Source: Sternotherus odoratus
Lineage: Eukaryota; Chordata; Testudines; Kinosternidae
Direction: 5' to 3'
DNA length: 64,000 bases
NCBI GenBank assembly: GCA_032164245.1
Contig: JAVMKO010000003.1
Span: 9,434,651-9,498,650, forward strand
A program made the translations under genes and the position numbers. Under the pieces are notes generated by a model. It was not told where the DNA came from, searched no databases, and was given only the letters and a program-made list of their open reading frames with translations. Positions 1 through 10,830 of the stretch are shown here, piece by piece (the first letter of the stretch is position 1; each line of letters begins with the position of its first letter).

Positions 1-1999
1 AGCATTAGAACTCTAATCACAAAGACTGGAGGTGAAATTGACAGTATGCCGCACTGCTTATTATTTGCTTTTTTTTTGTACTTTTTTCTTAAAAGGATGC
101 TCGGTAAGTGTGTGTATCCTCTTATAAATTAATTGCCACGGAGATGTGAAATACTTCAATGGTGGCTTAACATCTGATCAGTTTGTAAGAAGCAGACTGA
201 TTTATTTTGTGGTCATATGAGACATTTTGGTTTGAATTCCATTACTGCCAGCAGATCACTCCAATTAAACATGCATTCTCTCTTTTACTGTAAAAATTTT
301 ATTTATTCCTCAACAAGGGGAAGAGGGAAGCAGACTACAAGACAACTGAGAAATTGCATTCTAGCCACAGCTGTAAGTGTAATAATAATACTTACAGTAG
401 CCACTTATGAAAAGCTTTTCATCTCCAAAGCTCTTTACAAACGTTAACTAATAAATCCTTAAAACATCCCTGTGAGGTAGGAGAGTGTGAGCGTAAGAGC
501 AAAATGTCACCACATCAAAGAAAATCACATCAATTATTTAGTCAAATATTTTAATCACACATTCTCAGAAAGCAAGACAATCTCATGACAATTTTCTTGC
601 TTTTTGCACTTATTTGATGTCTTGTGTTTCCTAGATTTGCTGGATAACTTAATGCCACAGACCAATCAGCAATTTGAAGTTCATTAGCCATCTTCCATTT
701 TTGCAAAATTAACTTTTTCCCTTCTTGACATCAGAAGTGTCCTTGCTAAAATTTTGGCCCTGATCTTGCAAACTGCTAAAGCAAGTGCTTCACTTTAAGA
801 TTTCAGACTTTAGTATTGAAGTCAGTGGGACCACTCATGTGCTTAAAGTTAAGCATGGGCTTGACTAGAGCTAGGCTTTATGACAGAAATCAATAGGCGG
901 ATTAATGGGTACTGAACAATTTTGTAAATATGGGCACTGGGTAACTCCATTCCCAGTGCAGCTGATATGCTCAGCTGCCCACAGGAGGCACATCTCAGGA
1001 TCAGGCCCCTAGCCTTCAGGGAGGAAAGAACCTCAGCCTTCAAGGCAATCAGCGCTCAACAACGTATTTGCTCTGGCAGTTTACCCCTCACTTATGTCTA
1101 TCGACCCACTGATAGCGTACGAGTAAGTTCTTAACACAGCATTCACATAACCAGGCGCACTTCCAGGTTGGTAGGGAAAGTACACTGCCCTATGTCTCCT
1201 ATGTTTTATTAGAGTTGGACTCTGGAGCATCTAAGCAAAGGTCAGGCTTGTTTTGAGGAATGTCCTCAGTGCAGCCGGTCAAAAAAACCCAAAAAACATA
1301 AAACATTTCAAAGTTATTTCTGTTTTTCAGGATTCAAAATGGATCCGTTTTCTGTGACTTTTGCTTCAAAACTGATATGGAAGATTTTGGTTCACAAATC
1401 TGGTTCTCAGTCAAACTGCTGATAAAAAGTCCCATGAGAGAGAGAGATTTTGTAAAAAGCAAACTTCTTATTTTTTCCAGGTTCAGCGGAAGTGTTCTAA
1501 TTGAAAGATGGCCTTTGTTTAAAAAGTTTAGACGTGCTCCAGTGTTCAGATACAATGGAGAGGTCTGCCACTGTAGGAATCTGGCAAGATTTTTTTTTTA
1601 AAAGGCCCCAAACAATCTTTCTGTGAAATCCAAAACAGGTGGAAGGTGCTTCCTTCAGGCTGGATGTTGCTTTATTTGGGGATTGTCGGAACCTGAAACT
1701 CACACTGGAAGTTCCAGCAAGGTAGGAAGGAAGGAGGAACCTATTTGAATGGAAGCTCTTCAATGTTCTGATTGCTGTAGAGGTCAGGAGGTTAGTTTCC
1801 AGCCTCTTGACTCCATTCCTATGACAGGCTCAGTTCCCAAAGCCCCCTAAATAATTCCCCACTGCACAGGAAAAAGCTTAGAGCTGACTTAAACCCTGCA
1901 GTGCCCTACACTGCGCTTGACAGCTGAGGATAGCAGGGAAAGGTGGGAGAGTGGCCAGAATGCTCTTTGCTGCAGCTATTCTGATTTGCAGAGCAGCCC
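1..1999. other. No gene seen; mostly unique AT-rich sequence
   Basis: I see no coding exon, RNA gene or well-preserved repeat except the SINE-like relic at 725-870. Short open frames on both strands (for example 217-447 and 1497-1763) have no recognisable domain and overlap one another in different frames, as expected by chance. Confidence 0.5.
725..870. repeat. Old SINE-like relic with 'gaagtcagtggga' core
   Basis: The segment has the order 'cctgatcttgcaa', then a 'tgaagtcagtgggacc' core, then 'gcttaaagttaagcatg'. The same word set recurs near 22.8 kb and 63.15 kb. The order and recurrence point to an ancient amniote interspersed repeat. I cannot name the family from sequence alone. Confidence 0.4.
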
Positions 2000-2138
2000 T
2001 TAGCAAGTAGGGTGACCAGGCAGCAAATGTGAAAAAATGGGACGGGGGTGAGGGGTAATAGGAGCCTATATAAGAAAAAGGCCCCAAAATCGGGACTATC
2101 CCAATAAAATCGGGACATCTGGTCACCCTTTTAACAAG
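2000..2138. mobile_element. hAT-type MITE with 8-bp target duplication
   Basis: The element itself is 2008-2130. It begins TAGGGTGACCAG and ends CTGGTCACCCTT, giving terminal inverted repeats of about 12 bp, and it has no room for a transposase. It is flanked by ttagcaag (2000-2007) and ttaacaag (2131-2138), an 8-bp duplication with one mismatch. Eight-bp duplications are diagnostic of the hAT superfamily. A second copy of the family lies at 46155-46261 with a perfect 8-bp duplication. The minus-strand open frame across it is only a translation of the repeat. Confidence 0.85.
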
Positions 2139-2356
2139 CTGTGTAACAGCGCTGTTTTACAGAACTCTTCGGGTCTCCTTTAATTTCTCCTCGGGGCAGC
2201 ACCAGCTTCAAGGCAAGGAGAGTCTGGGCGGTCATAAAACTAGGATACCCCTTGTGTCGTGGTATGGCCCAGGATTTTGCCCCGTGAAGGGAAAGAATTA
2301 AATTTAAAAAAGAAAAGAAAAGAAAAACCTCTGAGGGATTTAAGCCAACCCTATAA

Positions 2357-2376
2357 GTGTGTGTGTGTGTGTGTGT
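2357..2376. repeat. (GT)n microsatellite
   Basis: Ten GT dinucleotides in a row. Confidence 0.95.
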
Positions 2377-2479
2377 ACGTAGATTTTTATGTATGCTCTC
2401 CTGCTTTTCAAAATGTGAACACTAAATTGAGAGCCAACAATTCCCGCTTCTCCACCAGCTAGTGTGTTACAAAGCTTCC

Positions 2480-2860
2480 TTCCCAGGGAGTGTTTTAGAC
2501 ACCTGTTTTCCCTTTAATATATTTGCCTTCCTAGAATGGAAAAATAAAAATTCATTACTTTGTCCTCCCCCGGCCATAAAAGGCACAAGATGCTTTGCTC
2601 TGACAAATTTAAATTAGTGGAAGGGTTCTCCCACACGGGAGACTGCAGCCATGGCCTGTGGTCAGAGATAAATTTTTCAGTGAATCTGCACCCAGGGTGA
2701 TTAAGGGAAGCCTCCTGATTTTATCCTTTCACTGCTGAGCTGATAATGCAGCAATGTTGCTTTCTGTCAATCCCCAATGGTGTCATGCTGGGGGAGAGAG
2801 GGTGACGACTTTAGGGGTCCGCTGGATATCAGCTAAACAGGCTCAAACACCTGATTGTGG
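2480..2860. other. Unique, conserved-element-like sequence, no gene
   Basis: No repeat family is recognised. The stretch has AT-rich homeodomain-type words (aaattaaattagtg, gtgattaag, ctgataatg) between GC-balanced blocks, as seen in vertebrate conserved noncoding elements. This is texture only; conservation cannot be judged here. Confidence 0.2.
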
Positions 2861-3234
2861 GTGAACAACTGCTGAGTTGCTAGATGCCATTGGGTCATTT
2901 CAGTCCTTCCCTGCACCTAATATCATCCAAGACATTCCCATTGAATTGAAGAGAGGGGAGGAAGAAGGAAATCGCTCCCCATTTCACTTATATGCCGCCT
3001 ATAAAACTAACTGTGTGTATGCACAAGAAATACATCACATACACTTTCCCCACCCCGCCATCCTCCACCCTCATTGTGCTGGCACTTTATCTCCCCTAGT
3101 TGACATCCCTCCACCCCACTTTATGGTCACATTTTAACAGATTGTCTCTTGATCACACTGTCACCCTCACAAAAATATTGCTAGTTTATTTTATATTTTA
3201 GACAATGAGATTAACTATTGTCTTAGCTAACCTA
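2861..3234. other. No feature recognised
   Basis: Unique-looking sequence with C-rich and A-rich runs. The open frame at 2877-3137 shows no domain. Confidence 0.4.
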
Positions 3235-3298
3235 GGGACATAGTGGATTCACTATCACCTGGAGCCTTTAAAACAAGATTGGAGGTGTGTGAGAGACA
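3235..3298 (+). mobile_element. CR1 LINE 3' region, left part
   Basis: The run 'tagtggattcactatcacctgg' followed by 'agcctttaaaacaagattgga' matches the part of CR1 lying about 150 bp before its 3' end. The rest of that 3' end resumes at about 4128, so a younger insertion appears to have split one CR1 copy. Confidence 0.6.
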
Positions 3299-4127
3299 CT
3301 GCAATCCCATGCAATATCTTTGGGGACCTTAGTGTATGAAGTATATGTAGGACTATGGGCCAGGAATTATATGAACGTCTGGAGAGGGGGATTATCACAG
3401 CTTGTCCAAGAATCAGAGACAGTGTGGGGTGATTAAGATGAATTACTTAGGTTGTAAAGACCTCCAGAGAGGTCCCACCACCCCCGGGGGAGGCTCACAT
3501 ATACTCTGGTTCAAACTGAGTTTTCCAAGAGTGGGGGAAAGAGACAAAGAAAGGTCTTTTGATATTAAAAGGCTGGGTTTCAACTGACTCAGGCACACCC
3601 TTCTGATCCCTTCTTTCCAAGAGCCCATCCCTTGCAGAAGGGTTGAAAATACTTTGGCTTACCCTGGCCTCATAAGACTCTGGTATGTTTTGTGCGAGTC
3701 GAAGTCTGTTAATGGTTTTATTATTATTATTTTTCCTGTAATGCTTTTACTTTAAGAATAAATGTGCTTGCTTAGAAAGAGCTGGGTGGTAACTGATAGC
3801 TGAATGCTACACTGAGAGAGAATGCAGTGCCCAGTCATGGGCCTTTAGGCAGATTGGCTTACTAGGGCTATAACAGAGAATGGTCAGAAAGGAGTTGGAC
3901 AAGGGCCCCTGCTTGAGATAGGTGATGGCTGGAGACCTAAGACCTGACAGGGAATGCTTGGATAGAATCGTGGAGTGGTGCTGAAACTATTTGTGTAGTG
4001 GGGCTTCTGAGAGCCCTGAAACCAAACTGTAAACCCTGTATATGATTTAAAGCACCCCCACATCCCTATTTCCACCACCTATGGTATCATGGAGGGAGGA
4101 TACAGCACCAGTTACTCTGAAACCGTG
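3299..4127 (+). mobile_element. LTR-like insertion splitting a CR1
   Basis: About 830 bp separates two halves of a CR1 3' end. It carries AATAAA (3757-3762) followed by T/G-rich sequence ('gtgcttgcttagaaag'), like the R-U5 part of a retroviral or gypsy LTR. I could not fix the TG and CA termini or a target duplication, so a solo LTR is an inference. The plus strand is assigned from the AATAAA. Confidence 0.45.
3757..3762 (+). promoter_or_regulatory. Polyadenylation signal AATAAA in the LTR-like insertion
   Basis: AATAAA is followed by a T/G-rich stretch, as in an LTR R region. Confidence 0.4.
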
Positions 4128-4262
4128 ACGCTATCCTCTAACTCTAGCAGAAGTTATTGGGTCTGATGCAGAGCAAGGTTCTATTCTCTGGCCTGTGTTC
4201 TGCAGGAGGTCAGACTAGATGATCATAAATGGTCCTTTCTGGCTTTAAAGTCTGAATCTTTC
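4128..4262 (+). mobile_element. CR1 LINE 3' end, right part
   Basis: The series 'cagaagttattggg', 'ggcctgtgttctgcaggagg', 'tcagactagatgatcataa' and 'tggtcctttctggc' is the standard CR1 3' untranslated end. It continues the fragment at 3235-3298. Confidence 0.85.
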
Positions 4263-5900
4263 TTCCCTGCAGCTTTTTGCACAGGTGTGTCTATGCCAAC
4301 CTCTATCTGGGCCAACATCCATGGGCTCCCAGCACTAAAAGCATGAATCTCTCTAACTGGAGCTAAAGTGCACATTTCTATCAGTGGTGACAGACTCACC
4401 TTCTCCATGGAGCAAGTGTAGACAGGAACATGCTCTTATATAATTATGCCAACTCTCGTGATTTTCATGGATCACAATATTTTTTTCTCAAAAGCCCCAG
4501 CAGCAGGGGTCATGTGATTCAATGACTCTCTCAGTTTCCATTTACCAAAGAACAAAAACAAAAGAGCAGTCAGGTTCTAGCCCTCAGGCTTGAGGGGAAA
4601 TAAAACCATGAAGGCATGACCCCTAAAGGTTCAACGTCCAGGGGGCAAATACAAAGAAACCAAAATACCATTCCCCCCAAAAAAATCCTATGGTTTTAAA
4701 GCCCTTCATGATTTTTAGGGGCCTGACTCATGATTTTTGAATGTTGGGATCGGCAATTCTGCTAATAGCAAAACACCCTTGTCTTTTGGAAGGCAACAAA
4801 ATTAAACAAGTAACTGTGGTGAATATGGAGAATTCTAGCTTTGGGAGGTAAGACTGTGTAATATCTACAATTGTTTATGGGGGGGTTAGTGGTTTTTTTG
4901 GGGGAGGGGTGTAAAAAAACTTGTTTTATCCGAAAATACAATTTGTCAATATTGAAACTTTTCATGGTTCTGAGAAAGCTTTGGCTGAGAAGGCTTCTCA
5001 AGTACAGGATGAAATTTCCTGTCCAAGACAGAGAATAACCCATTAGTAGGGGCACAGAGTTAAACAGAGCAAGGACCTGAACAGGGGTTTCCTTGATTGT
5101 AGGCAAGGAACCTAACCACTGGTCTATTCACTATTATCCTCCTAGGACTCCTGTTACATTTTATATAAATAATTAAACATTAATTGGGCCAGAGAAAGCG
5201 AGACAGGCTCTAAAGGCTCCTGGCTAGGCCACCCACCTGAAATGTAAGAGAACCAGGTTTAAATCCTTGCTCTAAATCAAATGGAGCAGGGAGGAGAAGC
5301 TGTGTCATTCTGACATGGAAGTGAAATAAGAATAATAATATCACTCCTTTATTGTATTGCCTGGTGACATTGACAGGAAGTCAATCCTTTATTCCTATAC
5401 AGTAGTAGCAACTCTATTGTACTATCTTTTGTATATGAACAGAGGATAAAGTGTTTTGTTGGCTGGCTGGTTTTCAGCCCTAAAATGTTCTCACTATACA
5501 ATACTGTGTCATACAGGAAAGAAACACTAATATTTGATGGCATTTCCTTGACATATTGTCATGTATCAATCTAAATTAAAACCAAATCTGACACACCGAA
5601 AAACTCATCTTGATCTGTCGTGTTTGGACAATGCCAATCCATGATGATCTACATTTTATGACCTGAAATCCATCCCTCGGGGTGATTGAGTTAGACTCAT
5701 TGAGGCAATGAGATTTATATAGTGGCATGTGGTCAACGAAAATGTTGGCTAATGTGATACTGCAGACGTTATCTTTGCCTAAAAGTAGGAAACTACTTTG
5801 TTTCTTTGGGGGGGCTCTCAGCATTCCCCCATATAATACATGCATATGCCTAATAATGCAACATTTACTCACATGAGTAAGCGTTGGACTCCTTCCATTA
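4263..5900. other. No gene seen; scattered old-repeat words
   Basis: Unique-looking sequence. Around 5020-5160 and 5200-5290 are words typical of tRNA-derived SINE heads ('aacctaaccactgg', 'ccaggtttaaatcc'), too diverged to classify. The 114-residue minus-strand frame at 4762-5106 has no recognisable domain. Confidence 0.4.
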
Positions 5901-5904
5901 TCAG

Positions 5905-6125
5905 TCGGATGTAGATTATGGGTGTCAGTCTGATACGGTGGCTAGGCACTGGGATAGTGAAAGACAAAAGAGCTGGCTGCTATTCCTGGCTCTGCCATTG
6001 ACTCACTGTGGGACCTTGGGAAGTGCTTTAAGACTTTTGTGCCTCAGTTTCCCTGTCCATAAAACAGATAATCCCCACTTTGTAGAAGTGTTTTGAAGCT
6101 GTGCATGGAGAGTGCTAAACATTAT
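5905..6125 (+). repeat. MIR (CORE-SINE)
   Basis: The typical MIR series is present in order: 'ctggctctgccattgactcactg', 'gaccttgggaag', 'gcctcagtttccctgtcc', then 'aaacagataat'. MIR is a tRNA-derived SINE mobilised by L2. The copy is old and inactive. Confidence 0.8.
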
Positions 6126-6180
6126 CAATCCTATTAAAGTCAATGGAGCTATTTGAATGAGTGAGGATTACAGGAAGTCA

Positions 6181-6325
6181 AGAATCAGAGAGGTAGCCGT
6201 GTTAGTCTGGAATAGCAGAGGTAACAAAGTTCTGTGGCACCTTAAAGACTAACTATAAAGTTTTGAAGCATAAGCTTTCGTGGGCTAATACCCACTTCGT
6301 CGGATACAAGCAGTGGAAGGAAGGT
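6181..6325 (-). mobile_element. Penelope-like element 3' terminus (solo, 5'-truncated)
   Basis: The segment is the reverse complement of a PLE 3' end: tail 'gaatcagagaggtagccgtg', then 'ctgtggcaccttaaagacta', then 'taagctttcgtgggctaata'. It matches the left arms at 22955 and 45261, so the element lies on the minus strand with its 3' tail at 6181. The hammerhead-like core (6265-6304) has C instead of U at position 4. No partner arm or target duplication is seen. Two insertions with the same tail are palindromic; this one is not. Confidence 0.8.
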
Positions 6326-8640
6326 TGGGCTACAGTAACATTTTTAATTACAGCTGAGAGGGGGGGATAAAACTTATTCTGAAGCCTCTAACTTTTTGTC
6401 TTGGGCATTAAGAGGTGTGTAACTAAGTAGCTCATAGATCAAGATGTCCTGCTAGAAGCAAATAACCATTACGGGCCCAGGAAACTGTGCTTTCCTCCAT
6501 GGTGCCTCCTCACTGAAGGGATGTGTTTGCTCCAATGTAAAAGAAAGTAAAGGTCTGACCTGCAAACCAAATGGATTTTCACACTCTGATTCTCTGCACA
6601 GAGAGCCTGTGCCCTGCCCCCTCATTGTATTCATAGTCCTGCTTCCCTTCCCCCCAGATCCTTGGACCACAGCTCCCTAGCCATGCTACCAAGGCTTCCA
6701 CAGTGGGGTTCTGCCCCAGCATCTTTCCAACTTGGAATTCATGGGTGTTGAGCATTTGGCGAGGTGTTAGGCTTCAAGGGAAGTCCTCAGGGCTGGTAGG
6801 AGGATAGTGTCAACCCCGTTGATTCTGCCCATCTCTTCCTCTACTCACAGCCAGTCAGCTGGGAAAGGGTTTTGGTGCTTATGTGGGGAGATCTGTACAC
6901 AAGTATCCAGCATACAATGTGGACCATTGTGTTTTATGTGTGAAGGGTTGGAGGCATCAGATCATTCTGATCAAGCAGAGTCCTTCTCTCAGGCAGGAGA
7001 GAAAAATGTGCTTTCTTGCCTTTGCCACACACTCAGTCCCCTGTATTATCTCAGCAGGGCCATCAGGTGAGTCACAATGACTGTTTAGGGAAAACTGCCC
7101 AGTTCTTCCCTAACATGCACAGATTAATTAAGTAGCCCAGAGAGGGGAAAGAGCAATTCTTCATAATGCTGCCTATTCAGAGAATGCTCCAGAAGTGTTG
7201 TAAAAGTCAAACCAGATTGCATAAGAAAGAATTCAACAGTAGTTCTAGGCAGCATCTCCAGGAAAGTAAGTGTTTGATTAATATTAACTCTCCAGGTTCC
7301 TAAGAGTCGGGGCACATTTTGCTGCAACATGCGTCACTGTATCTGTATATTTAGCCCTCATCAAGGTGCCCTGAAATTGAATTATTAAAAGCAAACTTGT
7401 AGGGAAATATTTCACCCCTGGGGAAGCTTTTCTTCAGGTACAAGTTTAGGATGTGTGTTGCTAAACACATCTTTCTCATGTGCGGGACATGCTATCTTTC
7501 AATTGCATAGGTTTTGCTCCTTTCTCTCGCACATTGCAGCCTGTCCTTGTAATTCTGCAGCTGTTCCTCCTATTCTCCCCTCTTTGCATTTCCACGCATC
7601 CCATTGTGCCTTTTTGCATTACGTTGTGTTTTATTTCATGCACCTTGACCTGCGGCTACTTTGTTTTCCATTGCAAGTGTCCGGTACTTCTATGGCTTTA
7701 TCAGACTCTTCCACTGTAATGTTTTCAAGTAGACTCCTGCAGTCCTTGTGATTGCTGCCTCCATCACCAGACAGTCCTTAATTTCCTGGACTACTTTCAG
7801 TCGTGGCTTGGTTCACACGGAGAATGCATAGGACCTCTTTGCATTGCTTCACTATCTTACATTTTCTGTAGGCACAGAGCCTCTTGGTAGTGAGTTGGGT
7901 ATTTTGTGTCCTTCTTCCTCACTTCTCTGGCAGAGTCTTCACTTCCAGAAGCAATCCAGACTGCCACCAATCAGGATTGCTTTGATAAAGTTTTCCATCC
8001 TGACCTCTTGGTCATGATGTGATGTTTTGACACAAAGTCTTTTCCGGAAGCCCTGTCATACCTCAGGTATCCTGTAGACAGTTACCTAATTGGGAGAAGG
8101 TGAGTTTTGCTTAGTGTGCTATTCCCATCCTCAAACAGAAGAAAAGTTGGTAGCAGGAAGTTTGATGTAGGATTTCTTGCTAGTCTAACCAATTAGCCTT
8201 TTTAAAAAATAATCAGTGAGACGGGCTCCTCCCTTCTTCCCAGGGACTTGAAAGACAGGTATAGATCTTTTTCAAAAAGGCAGACATATTCTTGACACAG
8301 AGAGTAAGGACTCTACACAATACATATTATATGTTTATTATGAATTGTACATACAACTACGATAGCTTTACCCCAGTCTTTTACACCCGTTGAAGTCAAT
8401 GGGTCCAAATGGCTTCTTGAGACACTGTTGATTTTGATGGTACCATGATTGGTTGAAGAAGCTGTACTTGCCCTAACAGCGTCAGGATGCACCTTATGGC
8501 CTTTGATATTGAATTAATAATGCAAGAACAATGTAGTCTAGTCAGCTGACCACAGAGTTATGTTGACTTAAAATACAAATTAACTGGAGTGCAACGTGCT
8601 GGTAATCACTAAAAACCTAAATTCCAAACGTCACATTATA
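6326..8640. other. No gene seen
   Basis: About 2.3 kb of mostly unique sequence. A SINE-like core 'gttgaagtcaatgggtcc' lies at about 8388-8405. Open frames at 6807-7070, 7124-7330 and 7455-7751 overlap in several frames and show no domain. Confidence 0.4.
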
Positions 8641-9387
8641 CATGCTGTAGTGGGGTGGCTGCCCCGCTCCTGGGGAAACAGGCTGCCCCACCCCAGGAAA
8701 AAGGGGTTAAAACACTGAAAAGGGCTGTGGCTGGGGGCAAGCAGCTCCCAGGCTGATTAGGCTTAGCAGCCACAGGTGTGGCTGGGTCAATTAGGGCCCA
8801 GCTGGCCCTGATAAAAAGGGCTCAGTTTGGAGCACAAGAGAGAGAGTCTCCTCTGGCAACAGAGGCAGACAGGCCTGGCTGCTGGGTAAGCTTGATAAGG
8901 TACCTAGAGTGGTGCAGGGCAGGGGGCAAGGCTAGAGGAGCTGGGGAAGCTCCAGCCTAGAAACCCCCAGGCTGCAGGGCCTAGGGGAAGGCCCAACAAA
9001 GGGGTACTGGGGTAGCAGGGGGCAGCCCATAGCTATTGAGACAGTAGCAGCAGGCCAACCCCCCCTGCCTGTGATGAGTGGCAATGATACTGCAGTCTGT
9101 CCCAGAGAACGGGGGCAAGTGGTGACTGGCAGTTGCCTAGACTGAGGCAAGGTGGGGATAGAGGGTGAGGGTTCCCCAGGGAGGGGAGACCCTAAGACCA
9201 GTGGGGGGTACTGCAGGGGTGCAGCACCCTCGGTAAGAGGGCACCGGGGTCCGGGAGGGACACGGGGCCAGAGCAGCAAGCAGGACATCGGCCTGCAGAG
9301 GGCGCTCCGGAGGCTGGACAAGAGCTAATTCCCGGATGGACCAGCAGGAGGCGCCGCAGGGGTGAGTCACTGCCCTGCTACACATGC
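8641..9387 (+). mobile_element. Solo LTR (ERV or gypsy type) with perfect 5-bp target duplication
   Basis: The LTR is 8646-9382 (737 bp). It begins TGTAGTGGGG and ends CCCTGCTACA, so it has the required TG...CA and a short inverted terminus TGTAG/CTACA. It is flanked by catgc at 8641-8645 and again at 9383-9387. It is GC-rich against AT-rich flanks. A TATA-like box lies at 8809-8816, suiting a plus-strand U3-R-U5 order. There is no internal gag-pol, so it is a recombination-derived solo LTR. Five-bp duplications occur with Ty3/gypsy and some ERV classes, so I leave the class open. Confidence 0.85.
8809..8816 (+). promoter_or_regulatory. TATA-like box of the solo LTR
   Basis: 'tgataaaaagg' sits about 165 bp into the LTR after a GC-rich U3-like block, where an LTR core promoter would lie. 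The call depends on the LTR call. Confidence 0.4.
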
Positions 9388-10250
9388 AAACATTTGGAAC
9401 ATGAGACATGTCAGAAGTGTCTGCCTAATTGCTATGAATAAGTATAACAGGGATTTTCCTTTTACATTAAAAAAGAGGGAGTCAAGAGATCACCCAAAAA
9501 ACCCATTTCATCCTTGACAAGCCAAATCAAGAAGCAGAGACAGTGTGACTGTGTGAAGACAGTTTCTTGACCAGCCTCATCACATGACTGTTTTCAGCCA
9601 ATAGTAAACCTAGATTTTCTGGACTATAAAAGGAAACAGGTTCTGTGTGCTCTACTGAAAGTCATCATGGATGCTTAGCTTCAGAGCGACAAATGGAATT
9701 TGAACAGTTTTGACAGGTCCGCTGTCACTTTGGTTAAGCTTTAAAGAGCTGCCCGACAGATCAATGGCTCTTGTGCCTTTTCAGGTGGAGTCATTCCTTT
9801 AAGGTGTTGAGTCAAAACTAGTTGAGGCCATGTCAAACGTAATGATGCTGACCCTGGAAGAAAGATCACACAGCTGTCATGCTGAGCAGGCCAAATCAAA
9901 ATATTTGCTATTGTTTGCAATAAAAAGAAAAGAGATTCAGGATGTCCCTTATAAAACAGCTGCATGCTTTGAAACATCCCAGTTGTGGAAGGGGGAAAAA
10001 TTTGCTTATTGGTGGAAGAAACAGATTTAGATGTTTCCATGTAAATTAAAACATGGGCCACTGTTTTAGGAACAGACAATTGTTTAATATGTTCCCACAT
10101 ATGAATGCAGAGCCAAAGTATCAATAGCAGATGCACATAGCATAGCAATCATCTGTTGGGAAGCATATGATATGAAGTGACTTGCTGGTATTTGCATTCA
10201 AGGAGATGGCAGCTTTTCAGGAGAGAGATAATGGAATAGTTGAGACGTGG
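9388..10250. other. No gene seen; one promoter-like CCAAT/TATA pair
   Basis: Unique sequence. 'gccaat' at 9597-9602 is followed by 'tataaaag' at 9625-9632. The 135-residue minus-strand frame at 9741-10148 has no recognisable domain and runs against the direction of that promoter-like pair. Confidence 0.35.
9597..9632 (+). promoter_or_regulatory. CCAAT + TATAAAAG pair, promoter-like
   Basis: A CCAAT box and a good TATA box lie on the same strand with 22 bp between them, shorter than the usual 40-50 bp. No gene follows that I can recognise. It could be a fossil LTR or viral promoter, an unannotated noncoding transcript start, or chance. Confidence 0.2.
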
Positions 10251-10254
10251 AGTG

Positions 10255-10395
10255 GAATTTATCATAACGTGTCTAGCGATGATTAAAAGCCTGTGCTTAT
10301 TAGATGCATAAAAAGTATTACTAAATCATTTCGGGGACATATAATTTTCCAATTATTTATGCATCACAGTAATTAATGATAGGAGGGACAGAGTC
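10255..10395. other. Candidate conserved noncoding element
   Basis: The AT-rich block is dense in homeodomain and POU-type words: 'gatgattaaaag', 'gcttattagatgcataa', 'ccaattatttatgcat' and 'agtaattaatgat'. No repeat family is recognised. Function and conservation are not shown by this sequence alone. Confidence 0.3.
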
Positions 10396-10754
10396 AATGA
10401 TTCACTGTGTAATACATTGGTAGTTACCTGGGGAGGAAAAAATTACAGCACTACCAATTATTTGCTTTAATGTTTTTGTAATTATGCCCTACACCCAAGT
10501 TGAAAAATTCTTTTTTTAAACTCTGTTCCGACCAATGAAACTGCTTTCCTTTGAGTCCTTCAATTAAGTCTAATTTTTAAGCTGCCATCCAAGAAACATT
10601 GCATTCCCTAAAAACCTCATTTGACATTACATTTGGCTGGCAATACACATCAATTGGAAAATCTTGCTCTTAAAATATTGGGTTGATGTGCTCATTGAGA
10701 CAGTTGAAGGATGACTTTAATGCACAGGGCTGGGACTCAGGTATTCTGGGTTTG

Positions 10755-10830
10755 ATTTCATAGAATCATAGAATATCAGGGTTGGAAGACACCTCAGGAA
10801 GTCATTGGAAGGGGCCTCAGGAGGTCATTT
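10755..10830 (-). mobile_element. CR1 LINE 3' end (short)
   Basis: 'catagaatcatagaatatca' plus 'gggttggaagacacctcagg' is the reverse complement of the CR1 3' terminus, including its short tandem tail. Confidence 0.85.

Noticed and set aside
217..447. 76-codon plus-strand open frame
   Set aside because: No domain, no exon-like context, AT-rich composition; expected by chance.
1878..2126. Small protein similar to one at 46000-46257
   Set aside because: The shared residues come from two copies of the hAT MITE; the similarity is DNA-level repeat homology, not a gene family.
9741..10148. 135-codon minus-strand open frame
   Set aside because: Hydrophobic start looks like a membrane segment, but there is no family resemblance, and it overlaps a frame on the other strand.
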